From Alphaproteobacteria bacterium (GTDB taxonomy: Bacteria > Pseudomonadota > Alphaproteobacteria > Rickettsiales > JADKJE01), in NCBI GenBank assembly GCA_016722515.1, contig JADKJE010000002.1, forward strand, positions 248,001 through 312,000: a stretch of DNA of 64,000 bases. Direction: 5' to 3'. Under the pieces are notes generated by a model. The model did not search any database, was not told the origin of the DNA, and saw only the letters and a list, made by a program, of their open reading frames with translations. Below, one piece after another: positions 18,523 to 28,884 of the stretch. The first letter of the stretch is position 1. Each line of letters begins with the position of its first letter. Made by a program: the position numbers and the translations under genes.

Positions 18523-19179
18523 TTAAGCATTGGTTGCAACTAAAATCCAATTAGGATCGCGGGAATTTAATGTCCTTTCAAACGTCCAGACATCTTCAAG
18601 TCTGCTAATGTCGGACGGACTGCCGGATATAATCGCACCTTTCTCGTTTTTAATCAAACAAATCTGACGAGTCACATACTTTACTGTTACTTGGGCTTTG
18701 TTATTTTCCAATGTGGCATCATTTATGTCAACAGAGACAAAGGCAACTAATGTTGTTTCCAGGGTTTTTGCTTCGGCTTTGCGTCGTTCAATATCTTCTA
18801 AGAATGGGGCTAAGACTTTGGGATGGATGAGCGATCTCAAGGTTTCAACATCGCTTTTACAAAACGCGCTGATGATCATTTCGAATGCCCCCTTGGCACC
18901 CTGAATAAAATATTCAAGTGTAAAGCTGGGGTCTTTCTGGTTGATGTCTACCAGGACTGATGCGATGGATTTAGGGATGTTGACGGGTATAAATTCCTGG
19001 GTGGGTTCAAGGTCAAACACGCGTGCCTGGGTGGGTTTTAGATTGGGATTAACAGGATGTTGTGTGCGCTTACGAAGCTCTTGTTCGGGATCTTCCTGGC
19101 CAAGCACTTTATAAAGGCGATAAGCAACAAAGGCTGCAAGAGCAGCAAAAAAAAGCAATTCCATTAATTGAGAAGACAT
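18523..19179 (-). CDS. Tim44-like domain protein (TimA-type putative adaptor)
   Basis: A 218-residue protein with an N-terminal membrane helix (MELLFFAALAAFVAYRLYKVLG), a charged linker and a C-terminal Tim44-like domain (about 85-215) with LVAFVSVDINDATLENNKAQVTV split over two strands. It is the alphaproteobacterial homologue of the mitochondrial Tim44 C-terminal domain and is usually found, as here, divergent from secB and next to mltA. The frame is open to 19242, but GGAG 7 bases before the ATG at 19179 and the family N-terminus favour this start. Confidence 0.88.
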   Translation of the reverse strand: MSSQLMELLFFAALAAFVAYRLYKVLGQEDPEQELRKRTQHPVNPNLKPTQARVFDLEPTQEFIPVNIPKSIASVLVDINQKDPSFTLEYFIQGAKGAFEMIISAFCKSDVETLRSLIHPKVLAPFLEDIERRKAEAKTLETTLVAFVSVDINDATLENNKAQVTVKYVTRQICLIKNEKGAIISGSPSDISRLEDVWTFERTLNSRDPNWILVATNA

Positions 19180-19329
19180 CTTTAGCTCCATGTTTTTAGG
19201 GCGCGATAGTGGACACGTTATCATATTCGGCCTTGGTTTCAATAGCCATCATCATTTTCTAGCTGACTTTAAATGTTAGGTACGTTATATTGAAAGACCA
19301 TTAACAGTTGATAAATAGAGGTTTTCGTC

Positions 19330-19884
19330 ATGTCAAAGGGCAAAAAAGGCAAAAAAACTACTGATACCGTAAATCAGCAATCAGACGCTGCTCAGGGTGG
19401 ATTATTTTCTAGCGAGGCAATTGCAGGCGACCCTGCTTCTGAAAATGCGACAGAAAGACGTGTGATCAGTAATATCCAATATGTAAAGGATCTTTCGTTT
19501 GAAAATCCAAATTCACCGATAAGCCTGCGTCCTTCTAATGAGCAGCCACGCATTGAAGTAACGGTTAATATAAATGCACAACGGTTGCAGGGAGAGACGT
19601 TTGAAGTTGCGTTGCAAGCCCTTGTGTCTGCCAAATTTCAAGAAAAGACAGCTTTTTTGGTTGATCTTACCTATGCAGGCGTGTTCACATTGGAGCAAAT
19701 CCCTGATGAAGAACGTGAGGCTATCTTATTAGTGTATTGCCCAACGTTACTTTTTCCATTCGTAAGGCGTATTATTTCTGATACTACCCGTGATGGTGGA
19801 TTTCCTCCATTGATGGTCGATCCTATCGACTTCTCTAACCTTTATCAATCGCGTAAAAGGCAAAACAGGCAGGAAGTTGCTTAA
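19330..19884 (+). CDS. secB: Protein-export chaperone SecB
   Basis: A cytoplasmic tetrameric chaperone that holds preproteins unfolded and hands them to SecA. It has 184 residues. The conserved core runs from YVKDLSFENPNSP, through the strand IEVTVNINAQRL and a FLVDLTYAGVFTL block, to the C-terminal YCPTLLFPFVRRIISDTTRDG and GGFPPLMVDPIDF. The N-terminal 45 residues form a polar extension with a Lys/Gly-rich start. It is divergent from the Tim44-like gene, the classical alphaproteobacterial order. Confidence 0.96.
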   Translation: MSKGKKGKKTTDTVNQQSDAAQGGLFSSEAIAGDPASENATERRVISNIQYVKDLSFENPNSPISLRPSNEQPRIEVTVNINAQRLQGETFEVALQALVSAKFQEKTAFLVDLTYAGVFTLEQIPDEEREAILLVYCPTLLFPFVRRIISDTTRDGGFPPLMVDPIDFSNLYQSRKRQNRQEVA

Positions 19885-20050
19885 GGCGCTGATCAGGCAT
19901 TCGCTGAATAGTTAGACATGCCTCATAATTAGGATATTGTTAATGAGATGACCTTATTCATTAAAGGTGATTTGAGGGGGTGTTTGTTTCTGGTTGGTGT
20001 TAGCTAAGGAGAGATGAATGCGGGCGGTATTTTAATGTGGGATTAATTCT

Positions 20051-20419
20051 ATGAAACGGCTAATGCTTTTTACTGTTATCGTTGCGGCTGCCTTGAGTAA
20101 TGTGGCTATGGCGCAAAACCATCAGATCCACAAAAATAGCCGTGAGATCAATCAAGATAGACACGAGCTTCGTATAGATGAGCATCAACTGCGCGTCGAC
20201 CAAGCAACTGGTAATAGAGCTGGCGTTGCAGAAAACAGAAAAGAAATTGAGCAAGACCGCAAAGAGCTTCGTCACGATGCAAAAGAGCGTCATCATGATA
20301 AGAAAGTCCGTCATGCGAAGCATAAGAAACACAGAAAACATGTTCGTCACGACCGTCGTCATGGGCATCGCGATGAACATCATGAGGATCCTCACAAAAG
20401 AAACGAAAATCATAACTAA
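20051..20419 (+). CDS. Secreted His/Arg-rich coiled-coil protein, copy 1
   Basis: A 122-residue protein with a signal peptide (MKRLMLFTVIVAAALSNVAMA, cut after AMA). The mature part is almost wholly charged: heptad-like units EINQDRHELRIDEHQLRVDQ, a conserved ATGNRAGVAENRKEIEQDRKELRHD middle part (split here only for description), and a C-terminal tail very rich in His and Lys. It is a paralogue of the gene at 20767. It is likely periplasmic and helical; the His-rich tail might bind metal. No known family is recognised. Confidence 0.8.
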   Translation: MKRLMLFTVIVAAALSNVAMAQNHQIHKNSREINQDRHELRIDEHQLRVDQATGNRAGVAENRKEIEQDRKELRHDAKERHHDKKVRHAKHKKHRKHVRHDRRHGHRDEHHEDPHKRNENHN

Positions 20420-20766
20420 AGATATCGTAAGCGCACCCTTCTTTCGGGAAGGGTAAGTTTGTGTGGGGGTATGTGTACGCAGTACAGCCTCGAGGACATA
20501 AGGTGTCTGCAGGTTTATGGTGCATAAAAGCCAGATAAAACAACCTATTGTTTTTATTTGAAAATAATTTTACGCTTGAAGCGAAGGAATGTCTGAACTG
20601 GTGCGTATTACTCCAGTCAGATTGACGCCTTTGGAATGATGTTAAAGCCATTGGCTAGACATTTAATTTATAAGTCAATGTGAGAGCTGTGTCTGTTACT
20701 CGGGTTGGTATGCCCAAAGAATGGATGTGGATTTATCAATTAACACTTTAAGTCGGGATTGAAACT
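20420..20766. other. Intergenic region between the two coiled-coil paralogues
   Basis: 347 bp without a convincing gene. Just after the first paralogue a small hairpin (ACCCTTC...GAAGGGT, 20436-20455) is followed by no clear T-run, so it is at best a weak terminator. An open frame on the opposite strand across this stretch (to 20148) reads mostly as the complement of the His/Arg-rich gene and has no family character. Confidence 0.6.
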
Positions 20767-21135
20767 ATGAAAAATATTCTGTTTACATTACTAGCTACTG
20801 CTGCTTTAGGCGCTCCTGCTATGGCTCAAAGTAAGGAAGTTCAGCACGATAATCGCGAAATTCGTCAGGATAATCGTGAAATTCGTCAGGATAACCGTGA
20901 AATCCGTCATGATCGCCGTGAAATCAAGCAGGATAGACAAGAATTAAGATCTGATAAAGCTGCTGGCAATACAGATGAGCTAGCTGCAGACAGGAAAGAA
21001 TTGTCTCAGGATCGCAAAAACTTTCGTCATGATGTAAGAGAACGTCATCGTGATAGAAAAGAACGCCGTCATGATCGGGTCGAAAGACGCCAGGATCGCA
21101 GAGACCGTCACGAGGACCGTCATAACAATCAATAA
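20767..21135 (+). CDS. Secreted Arg/Asp-rich coiled-coil protein, copy 2
   Basis: A 122-residue paralogue of the protein at 20051. The signal peptide MKNILFTLLATAALGAPAMA is followed by four heptads of the form (D)NREIRQ or (D)RREIKQ (about residues 28-60). A middle segment similar to copy 1 (DKAAGNTDELAADRKELSQD) and an RHDRKER-type tail follow. The heptad repeat is visible in DNA as a 21-base direct repeat from about 20848 to 20935. It is probably periplasmic, helical and highly charged; the function is unknown. Confidence 0.82.
   Translation: MKNILFTLLATAALGAPAMAQSKEVQHDNREIRQDNREIRQDNREIRHDRREIKQDRQELRSDKAAGNTDELAADRKELSQDRKNFRHDVRERHRDRKERRHDRVERRQDRRDRHEDRHNNQ
20848..20935 (+). repeat. 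21-bp direct repeats coding heptads
   Basis: Four successive units close to GATAATCGTGAAATTCGTCAG, one heptad each, with only a few base changes between neighbours. They form the first coiled-coil part of the secreted protein at 20767 and suggest growth by slippage. Confidence 0.85.
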
Positions 21136-21151
21136 TAAGCGAGTTCCCTGT

Positions 21152-21187
21152 AAAAAAACTCCCATCCGCAAGGAGGGGAGTTTTTTT
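21152..21187. terminator. Bidirectional rho-independent terminator
   Basis: An A-run, the stem AAACTCCC paired with GGGAGTTT (with an extra CC/GG part near the ATCCGCAAGGAG loop), and a T-run of seven. It lies between the end of the coiled-coil gene (plus) and the end of dnaN (minus) and can serve both. Confidence 0.85.
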
Positions 21188-21214
21188 ATCTAAATCGATT
21201 TATGCGCCTGCCAA

Positions 21215-22402
21215 TCAAACTCTCATTGGCATAATCACGAACAAAACTCCAACATTGGATGTATCGCGGATTAAGATTGGATTTCCCGCATCTGCTATGG
21301 TGAACTGAACCGTATCACCTTCAACATGCGCAAGGGCGTCTAGTAAATATCGACCATTAAAACCAATTTCTAATGGGGTCGCAGCATAGCTGACGGATAT
21401 TTCTTCGTGGCCGGCATGATTATCTTCACGAGCGGCAGACAAAAGCATTTTCCCTTGTTGGAGATTCGCTTTAATCCCGCGGGTTTTTTCAGACGAAACG
21501 GTTGAAACCCGGTCAACCGTTTGAATAAATTGCTGGGTGCTGACTTCCAGGATTTTATCATTTTGCTTGGGTATAACGCGATTATAATCTGGATACGTGC
21601 CATCAATTAATTTTGAGATAATAACCAGCTCTCCCACGTGAATCACAATCTTAGACTGGGAAATAGAAATTTTTACTTCTTTTTCGCTGTCTTGAATAAT
21701 TTTGCGTAATTCATTGACTGTTTTACGTGGCAAAATAACACCAGGAATTTGTTCGGCCCCTACCGGAAGGCTTACTTGAGCTAAAGCGAGGCGGTGTCCA
21801 TCGGTGGCTACCGTGCGCAATGTTGGCGAATCACCTTGAACAGCATGGAGATAGACACCATTCAGATAATAACGTGTTTCCTCTGTAGAGGCAGCAAAGG
21901 ACGTCTTTTCAAGTAACTGAAGGAATTCGCTGGATGGCAATGAAAAATGATGTGAAGTGCCTGCCGTGTCAATATTAGGGAACTCTCTGGCTGGCAGGGT
22001 TAGGAGTGTAAATTCAGATGAACCTGATAAAACATTGACTTGTCCCTGTTTCGCGGAGGATGCGATTGAAATGCTTTCATCTTCAGACTTGCGGACGATA
22101 TCATAAAGGGTGTGGGCCTGAATGGTAATGGCGCCTTCTTTGCTGACGGTCGCTGGAACCGATTCAACAACGGTGAGGTCCATATCGGTTGCCGTCAGCT
22201 GCACAGAGCTGCCGATTGCTTCAATCTTAACATTTGAAAGAATCGCAATGGTATTGCGGCGCTCAATGACGGATTGAATGTGAGACAGGGCTTTGAGGAA
22301 AACATCTCGTTTAACGGAAACAGCGAATGCATCCACTTGATTGGGCTGGGATGACGCTTCGGGTGTAACGGCTGCGTCAGATAAAAGAAAATCGGTTTCC
22401 AT
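21215..22402 (-). CDS. dnaN: DNA polymerase III beta subunit (sliding clamp)
   Basis: The ring-shaped clamp that tethers the replicative polymerase. It has 395 residues with three clamp domains; the first begins FAVSVKRDVFLKALSHIQ and continues RRNTIAILSNVKIEA, and the protein ends with VGVLFVIMPMRV, the normal C-terminus. About 26 residues precede the usual clamp start, with no internal Met between, so the N-terminal extension seems genuine. It is not next to dnaA in this window. Confidence 0.95.
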   Translation of the reverse strand: METDFLLSDAAVTPEASSQPNQVDAFAVSVKRDVFLKALSHIQSVIERRNTIAILSNVKIEAIGSSVQLTATDMDLTVVESVPATVSKEGAITIQAHTLYDIVRKSEDESISIASSAKQGQVNVLSGSSEFTLLTLPAREFPNIDTAGTSHHFSLPSSEFLQLLEKTSFAASTEETRYYLNGVYLHAVQGDSPTLRTVATDGHRLALAQVSLPVGAEQIPGVILPRKTVNELRKIIQDSEKEVKISISQSKIVIHVGELVIISKLIDGTYPDYNRVIPKQNDKILEVSTQQFIQTVDRVSTVSSEKTRGIKANLQQGKMLLSAAREDNHAGHEEISVSYAATPLEIGFNGRYLLDALAHVEGDTVQFTIADAGNPILIRDTSNVGVLFVIMPMRV

Positions 22403-22526
22403 AGCAATACCTTAAATTAATATATAGACCTAAAAAAAATGTAGCATGGTTAAAATGGATTGTCACTGGCTTTTAGAAAAACCTTTCAATTTTCGTGACT
22501 TTGCGATGAATTTTTAACATCACGGC

Positions 22527-22555
22527 TTTACATTTTGCCTGAGTGGTTATATAGA
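22527..22555 (+). promoter_or_regulatory. Putative sigma-70 promoter of the cox operon
   Basis: TTTACA (22527-22532), a 17-base spacer and TATAGA (22550-22555), placed 120 bp before coxB. It is found by inspection only. Confidence 0.4.
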
Positions 22556-22674
22556 TAAAATGGGACCACCCCAGGCATGAATACTTGATATTCGGTCTGC
22601 GTGGTGTATTCTTGCATGAATGCAGGGCTTTTAAAGCCGCATTAGTTGTACCTTGTTTATAGAAGGATGATACC

Positions 22675-23535
22675 ATGGTAAAGGGTAAGAATGTCTTTTT
22701 CATGCTGATGGCAGTGACAATGCTGTTTGTTTCGTTTGCGCTTGTGAGCGTCGATGCTTTTGCCGCTGCACAGAACTGGCAGATAGGATTCCAAGATGCA
22801 GCATCACCGTTGATGGCTCAGCTGAATGGCTTTCACAATTATTTGCTGGTGATTATTACGGCAATCAGTGTGTTTGTGATGGTGCTGTTGGCCGTTACCT
22901 GTTATCGCTTCCGCGAAAAGAAAAATCCTGTACCGAGTAAAACAACTCATAATACCCTCATTGAGGTTATTTGGACGGTTGTCCCCATTTTTATTCTTAT
23001 TGCGATTGCTATTCCCTCTTTTAGAATTTTGTTTTTTGCTGAGCGTTTGCCAAAAGCAGAAATGACATTAAAAGTTATTGGTTATCAGTGGTACTGGAGC
23101 TATAAATATCCTGATTATGGCAACCTGTCTTTTGATAGCAATATCGTTGATGAAAAAGATCTCAAACCTGGTCAGCCACGTCTCTTAACCGTTGATAATC
23201 CTGTCGTGCTACCGGTAGACACAAACATTCGTCTGCAAACGACGGCAGCAGATGTAATCCATTGCTGGGCCATCCCTGCCTTTGCTATTAAAATGGATGC
23301 GATTCCAGGTAAGCTGAATGAGACATGGTTTAAAATAACCAAACCAGGAACTTATTATGGGCAATGCTCTGAATTATGTGGGATTAAACATGGCTTCATG
23401 CCAATCGTGGTGAATGCGGTTAGTAAGGAAGAGTTTGCTAAATGGATTGAACAATCCAAAAAGAAATTTGCTGCGGCTCCAGCATCAAGTAAGGCAATAG
23501 CACAGCTCCCTTCATCGGGTACAATTACTCAGTAA
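22675..23535 (+). CDS. coxB: Cytochrome c oxidase subunit II
   Basis: The CuA-bearing subunit of aa3-type oxidase that receives electrons from cytochrome c. It has 286 residues: a signal peptide, two transmembrane helices (about 50-75 and 90-115) and a periplasmic cupredoxin domain. The CuA ligands are visible in VIHCWAIPAF and CSELCGIKHGFM, and the aromatic entry patch in GYQWYWSYKYPD. AGAAGGA lies 7 bases before the ATG. It is the first gene of a complete cox operon. Confidence 0.97.
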   Translation: MVKGKNVFFMLMAVTMLFVSFALVSVDAFAAAQNWQIGFQDAASPLMAQLNGFHNYLLVIITAISVFVMVLLAVTCYRFREKKNPVPSKTTHNTLIEVIWTVVPIFILIAIAIPSFRILFFAERLPKAEMTLKVIGYQWYWSYKYPDYGNLSFDSNIVDEKDLKPGQPRLLTVDNPVVLPVDTNIRLQTTAADVIHCWAIPAFAIKMDAIPGKLNETWFKITKPGTYYGQCSELCGIKHGFMPIVVNAVSKEEFAKWIEQSKKKFAAAPASSKAIAQLPSSGTITQ

Positions 23536-25155
<1,620 letters not shown>

Positions 25156-26097
25156 ATGAAACAGTCAGCAATCGATTATCCGCGAGCGTCTATGGACATC
25201 TACCCATCACGGGTGCGTGATTATATGGCTTTGCTTAAGCCAAGGGTGATGTCACTGGTGATATTCACCGGTTTATGTGGAATGTTGGTGGCTCCTGGGC
25301 AGGTTCACCCGTTTATCGCCCTGATTGCCATCTTGTGTATTGCCATGGGATCGGGGGCAGCTGGTGCCATCAATATGTGGTATGATCGCGATATTGATGC
25401 GATTATGCAGCGAACATCACAACGGCCCATTCCAAAGCAATTAATTGCCCCTGCGGAAGCGCTGCATTTTGGTGTGTTTTTATCTGCAGCAAGCGTTTTT
25501 CTTATGCTGGTTGTGGTAAATTATGTGGCTGCTGCACTTTTGGCTGCCGCTATTCTCTATTATGTCGTGATTTACACCATGTGGTTAAAACGCAAGACTC
25601 CACAAAACATTGTGATTGGTGGTGCAGCTGGAGCTTTCCCACCAATGATAGGTTGGGCTGCCATTACAGGAAGTATTTCAGTTGATAGCGTTATTTTGTT
25701 TTTGATTATTTTTATGTGGACGCCACCTCATTTTTGGGCGCTTTCCTTGTTTCGGGCCGGTGATTATACCAAGGCTAATATACCGATGCTACCTGTTGTC
25801 AGGGGCCGCAGAGTAACGCAGAACCATATCATGATCTACACATTGCTGTTGATTCCAATCACATTGGTCCCGTCATGGTTAGGTCATTCCGGTATGTTGT
25901 ACCTCATCATGGCAACCGTTTTGGGTTTGCGCTTTATTCAACTCAGCTATAAGGTCTATAGACATGATCGCGAAGTGGATGCCAAAAAATTATTTGGTTT
26001 TTCGATCATGTATCTCTTCCTGTTGTTCCTTGCTTTAGTGCTAGATCATGTTATTGACGCTCCGTTAATGAATTGGATAGGAGATATCCATGCCTGA
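25156..26097 (+). CDS. ctaB: Protohaem IX farnesyltransferase
   Basis: A membrane prenyltransferase that makes haem O from haem B, needed for the haem A of the oxidase. The 313-residue protein has about eight helices; the Asp-rich prenyl-diphosphate site NMWYDRDIDAIMQRTSQRP is present, with a second motif in WTPPHFWALSLFRAGDY. The start codon directly follows the coxA stop. Its 3' end overlaps the next small gene. Confidence 0.96.
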   Translation: MKQSAIDYPRASMDIYPSRVRDYMALLKPRVMSLVIFTGLCGMLVAPGQVHPFIALIAILCIAMGSGAAGAINMWYDRDIDAIMQRTSQRPIPKQLIAPAEALHFGVFLSAASVFLMLVVVNYVAAALLAAAILYYVVIYTMWLKRKTPQNIVIGGAAGAFPPMIGWAAITGSISVDSVILFLIIFMWTPPHFWALSLFRAGDYTKANIPMLPVVRGRRVTQNHIMIYTLLLIPITLVPSWLGHSGMLYLIMATVLGLRFIQLSYKVYRHDREVDAKKLFGFSIMYLFLLFLALVLDHVIDAPLMNWIGDIHA

Positions 26098-26209
26098 AAA
26101 ACCAGATGTCTATAAGCGACAAAAATATAAAAATTACGCGATGCTTATTGCGTTATTATGCTTGGTGGTTGTTTTTTTTGTAGTCACCATGATTAAGGTA
26201 AAGGGATAA
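26090..26209 (+). CDS. Small membrane protein of the cox operon (CoxF-like)
   Basis: 39 codons, starting inside the ctaB 3' end (8-base overlap) and ending 2 bases before ctaG. It has a charged N-terminus (MPEKPDVYKRQKYKN) followed by one transmembrane helix (AMLIALLCLVVVFFVVTMI). A similar tiny single-helix gene sits between ctaB and ctaG in many alphaproteobacteria. The position, size and topology support it being real; its role in oxidase assembly is inferred. Confidence 0.75.
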   Translation: MPEKPDVYKRQKYKNYAMLIALLCLVVVFFVVTMIKVKG

Positions 26210-26211
26210 CG

Positions 26212-26736
26212 ATGTCAAAGAATGGAAGGGTCGTTCTTGCCATTGGTTGTGTTGTCATAGGGATGTTTTCATTTGCCTATGCTGCCTTTCCTTTGTATCG
26301 TTTGTTTTGTGAAAAAACAGGCTATGGTGGGGCGACCAAGCAAGCAAAAATTGCCTCTTTAGAAGTAGGACAACGGGAGATGACGGTTCGTTTTGATAGC
26401 GAAATAGAGCCAGGACTACAGTGGGAATTTGCTCCGAAACAACCAGAAATAAAATTACATCCAGGCGAGCCGATAACCGTCTATTTTACCGCACGTAATA
26501 TTGGCAACAAAGCCTCAACCGGGATGGCAACCTTTAATGTAACGCCTCTTAAGGCGGCCAAATATTTTAATAAAGTCCAGTGTTTCTGTTTTAATCAACA
26601 GACTCTAGCTCCCCATCAATATGTAGAAATGCCCGTGACATTTTACATAGATTCTGCTATTGAAAAGGACAAGGATAACGATGACGTTGAAACCTTCACG
26701 TTGTCGTATACTTTTTATACCGCTTCCGGTAAATAA
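26212..26736 (+). CDS. ctaG: Cytochrome c oxidase assembly protein CtaG (Cox11)
   Basis: A copper chaperone that delivers copper to CuB of subunit I. It has 174 residues: an N-terminal membrane helix with AYAAFPLYRLFCEKTGYGG and a periplasmic immunoglobulin-like domain with the copper-binding KVQCFCFNQQTL. It lies in its standard position after ctaB. Confidence 0.96.
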   Translation: MSKNGRVVLAIGCVVIGMFSFAYAAFPLYRLFCEKTGYGGATKQAKIASLEVGQREMTVRFDSEIEPGLQWEFAPKQPEIKLHPGEPITVYFTARNIGNKASTGMATFNVTPLKAAKYFNKVQCFCFNQQTLAPHQYVEMPVTFYIDSAIEKDKDNDDVETFTLSYTFYTASGK

Positions 26737-26850
26737 GTATAGAATCAGTGCTTGCGGCAACAAGGTGGTTTTAATGAAGAATCGTTCATTGATAACTGAT
26801 TGTTAATACGCAAACGATAAAGTTAGAAAAAAAAGACGTAGGAGTTGAGT

Positions 26851-27687
26851 ATGAGTGCATCTGAGAAAAAGCATCCTTTCCATTTGGTTGATCCAAGTGC
26901 ATGGCCTCTTTTGGGAGCGTTTGCGGCCATGACGATGATGGTTGGCGGTGTCTTGTTTATGCACAATAATCCGCTTGGAAAAATCATAGGCCCTTTAGGG
27001 CTTGTGGGGGTGTTGGCCGTCATGTTTGTTTGGTGGCGCGATGTTGTGAAAGAAGCGCACGTAGACAAAGCACACAATCAGACTGTACGTCACGGACTTC
27101 GCCTTGGTATGGCTCTTTTCATTTTGTCAGAGGTGATGTTTTTTGCCGTGTTCTTTTGGGGCTTTTTTAAAGCCGCGCTTTTTCCGCAGATATTATTGAA
27201 TGGCGCTACCCATATTTTTGAGAATGATAGCATCGTTAGGGGAACCTGGCCACCAGAAGGCATTAAGCCTCTTGATCCTTGGCATATTCCTTTTATCAAT
27301 ACATTGATACTCTTGCTTTCTGGAACCACCGTGACCTGGGCACACTATGCTCTTTATGAAGGTAAGAGACGTGATATGGTAACAGGATTGCTGTTGACGG
27401 TTCTTTTGGGAATGACGTTTACTGGTTTGCAAGCCTATGAATACATGAGTGCTGACTTTAAGTTTACGGGTGGTATCTACCCATCAGTGTTTTATATGGC
27501 TACTGGCTTCCATGGTGCGCACGTACTGATTGGTTCGATTTTTCTGACCATTTGTCTGTTTCGTGCTTCTAAGGGCCATTTCAATCAAAATCACCATCTG
27601 GGGCTTGAATTTGCTGCATGGTATTGGCACTTCGTTGATGTTGTCTGGTTGTTTTTGTTTAGCTGTGTCTATATTTGGGGAGCCTAA
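26851..27687 (+). CDS. coxC: Cytochrome c oxidase subunit III
   Basis: A 278-residue, seven-helix subunit of the aa3 oxidase. The conserved pieces include HPFHLVDPSAWPL at the N-terminus, FWGFFKAAL, GTWPPEGIKPLDPW, GFHGAHVLIGSIFLT and AAWYWHFVDVVWLFLF. AGGAG lies 6 bases before the ATG at 26851; an in-frame TTG two codons earlier is less likely. Confidence 0.97.
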   Translation: MSASEKKHPFHLVDPSAWPLLGAFAAMTMMVGGVLFMHNNPLGKIIGPLGLVGVLAVMFVWWRDVVKEAHVDKAHNQTVRHGLRLGMALFILSEVMFFAVFFWGFFKAALFPQILLNGATHIFENDSIVRGTWPPEGIKPLDPWHIPFINTLILLLSGTTVTWAHYALYEGKRRDMVTGLLLTVLLGMTFTGLQAYEYMSADFKFTGGIYPSVFYMATGFHGAHVLIGSIFLTICLFRASKGHFNQNHHLGLEFAAWYWHFVDVVWLFLFSCVYIWGA

Positions 27688-27707
27688 GCCATAGGCTTCA
27701 AGCAATC

Positions 27708-28103
27708 ATGATCAGTAATGCGCCTCCTTCCTTGTGGAAAGTTTGTTTATTCGGGTGTTGTCCCCAATGCGGCAAGGCTTCTCTATTCAGAAGTTGGTAT
27801 AGAAGGGTTGATCACTGTGCGATGTGTGGTTTGACATTTAATGGTGAAGATTCAGCTGATGGGCCTGCTTACGTAGCTATTTTTCTTGTCGGCTTTATGG
27901 TGACTACGCTTGCTTTGTTTGTGGAGTATTTTTATAGTCCACCGTTTTGGGTGCATGCTATTTTGTGGATTCCATTTGTCTTCATTGCATCTATGCTACT
28001 TCTTAGATTAGCCAAAGGATTGTTCATAGGAATGGAATATCGATGGAAAATCGGAACCTATGAGCAACAACAACCAAGAGAGAAAGAGCATGACAATAAA
28101 TAG
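27708..28103 (+). CDS. DUF983 family membrane protein
   Basis: A 131-residue protein. The two CxxC pairs in CCPQCGKASLF and DHCAMCGL suggest a metal- or zinc-binding knuckle, followed by two transmembrane helices (about 50-70 and 78-100). DUF983 genes regularly lie between coxC and surf1 in alphaproteobacteria, which suggests an assembly role. The start at 27708 fits the family N-terminus; a longer frame begins upstream within coxC. Confidence 0.85.
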   Translation: MISNAPPSLWKVCLFGCCPQCGKASLFRSWYRRVDHCAMCGLTFNGEDSADGPAYVAIFLVGFMVTTLALFVEYFYSPPFWVHAILWIPFVFIASMLLLRLAKGLFIGMEYRWKIGTYEQQQPREKEHDNK

Positions 28104-28136
28104 GCGTGCGTTTCTTAGAATGATAAAGGGATAAGC

Positions 28137-28874
28137 ATGGTTAAGAATAAGCAATGTCAATGGCTGCCGGTAATCACCACAATCTGTGCGTTTGTTTTAT
28201 TGTTTTCAATGGGCACATGGCAGGTATTTCGGCTGCAGTGGAAGCAAAAATTGATTTCACAGGTGCAGGAGCAGCTTCATCGGCCCCCACTCACTACATT
28301 ACCCCTTCACGATGCACAATTAGCAGGTCAGCTTTATCGAGAAGTGTTGCTTACGGGCACTTTTTCCGCCGAAGAATTTCACGTCTGGATGGGGACCATT
28401 ATTCCCGGAGGAAAACCTGGACTTGATGTATTGGCGCCTTTTAAGCTTGAAGATGGGCGGTGGATATTGATTGACAGAGGCTGGGTTGTGCAATCCAAAA
28501 TGGATGCGGGAAAAAGAGCGATACCCAATCCAGGACAAGCTTATACGGTACGTGGGATTGTGTTAGAGGGTGAAAAAAAGCCAATGGTTGCGGTTGGCCA
28601 TCAGATTGATAAGAACACATGGTTTTGGGTTGATATTCCTGCGATGGCAAAACATAGCAATAAAATATTCCCACCCTATTATATCCGCGAAATAAAGGAG
28701 GCCGATCAACAGGGGGAGGTTGATGGCTATATTAAAGGTGATAAAGAAATTCGCGTGCGTAATGATCATTTACAATATGCTATTACCTGGTATCTATTAT
28801 CGGCTGCCGTGGTGATTATTTTTGTGGTTTATCGACGCCAGCAAGCTAAGCAATCCAATCAACCAAAATCGTAA
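28137..28874 (+). CDS. SURF1-family oxidase assembly protein
   Basis: A 245-residue protein with a helix near each end (about 12-30 and 212-232) and the periplasmic SURF1 domain between them. Family signatures include FSMGTWQVFRLQWK, GRWILIDRGWV and YAITWYLLSAAVVIIFVVYRR. It helps insert haem A or stabilise oxidase subunit I. It closes the cox operon. Confidence 0.92.
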   Translation: MVKNKQCQWLPVITTICAFVLLFSMGTWQVFRLQWKQKLISQVQEQLHRPPLTTLPLHDAQLAGQLYREVLLTGTFSAEEFHVWMGTIIPGGKPGLDVLAPFKLEDGRWILIDRGWVVQSKMDAGKRAIPNPGQAYTVRGIVLEGEKKPMVAVGHQIDKNTWFWVDIPAMAKHSNKIFPPYYIREIKEADQQGEVDGYIKGDKEIRVRNDHLQYAITWYLLSAAVVIIFVVYRRQQAKQSNQPKS

Positions 28875-28884
28875 AAGAGTATTT

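Noticed and set aside
20148..20651. 167-codon minus-strand open frame
   Set aside because: It is mostly the complement of the His/Arg-rich secreted protein gene; the composition is a by-product.
20848..20935. Iteron-type origin repeats
   Set aside because: The 21-bp repeats are in frame and code heptads of a secreted coiled-coil protein.
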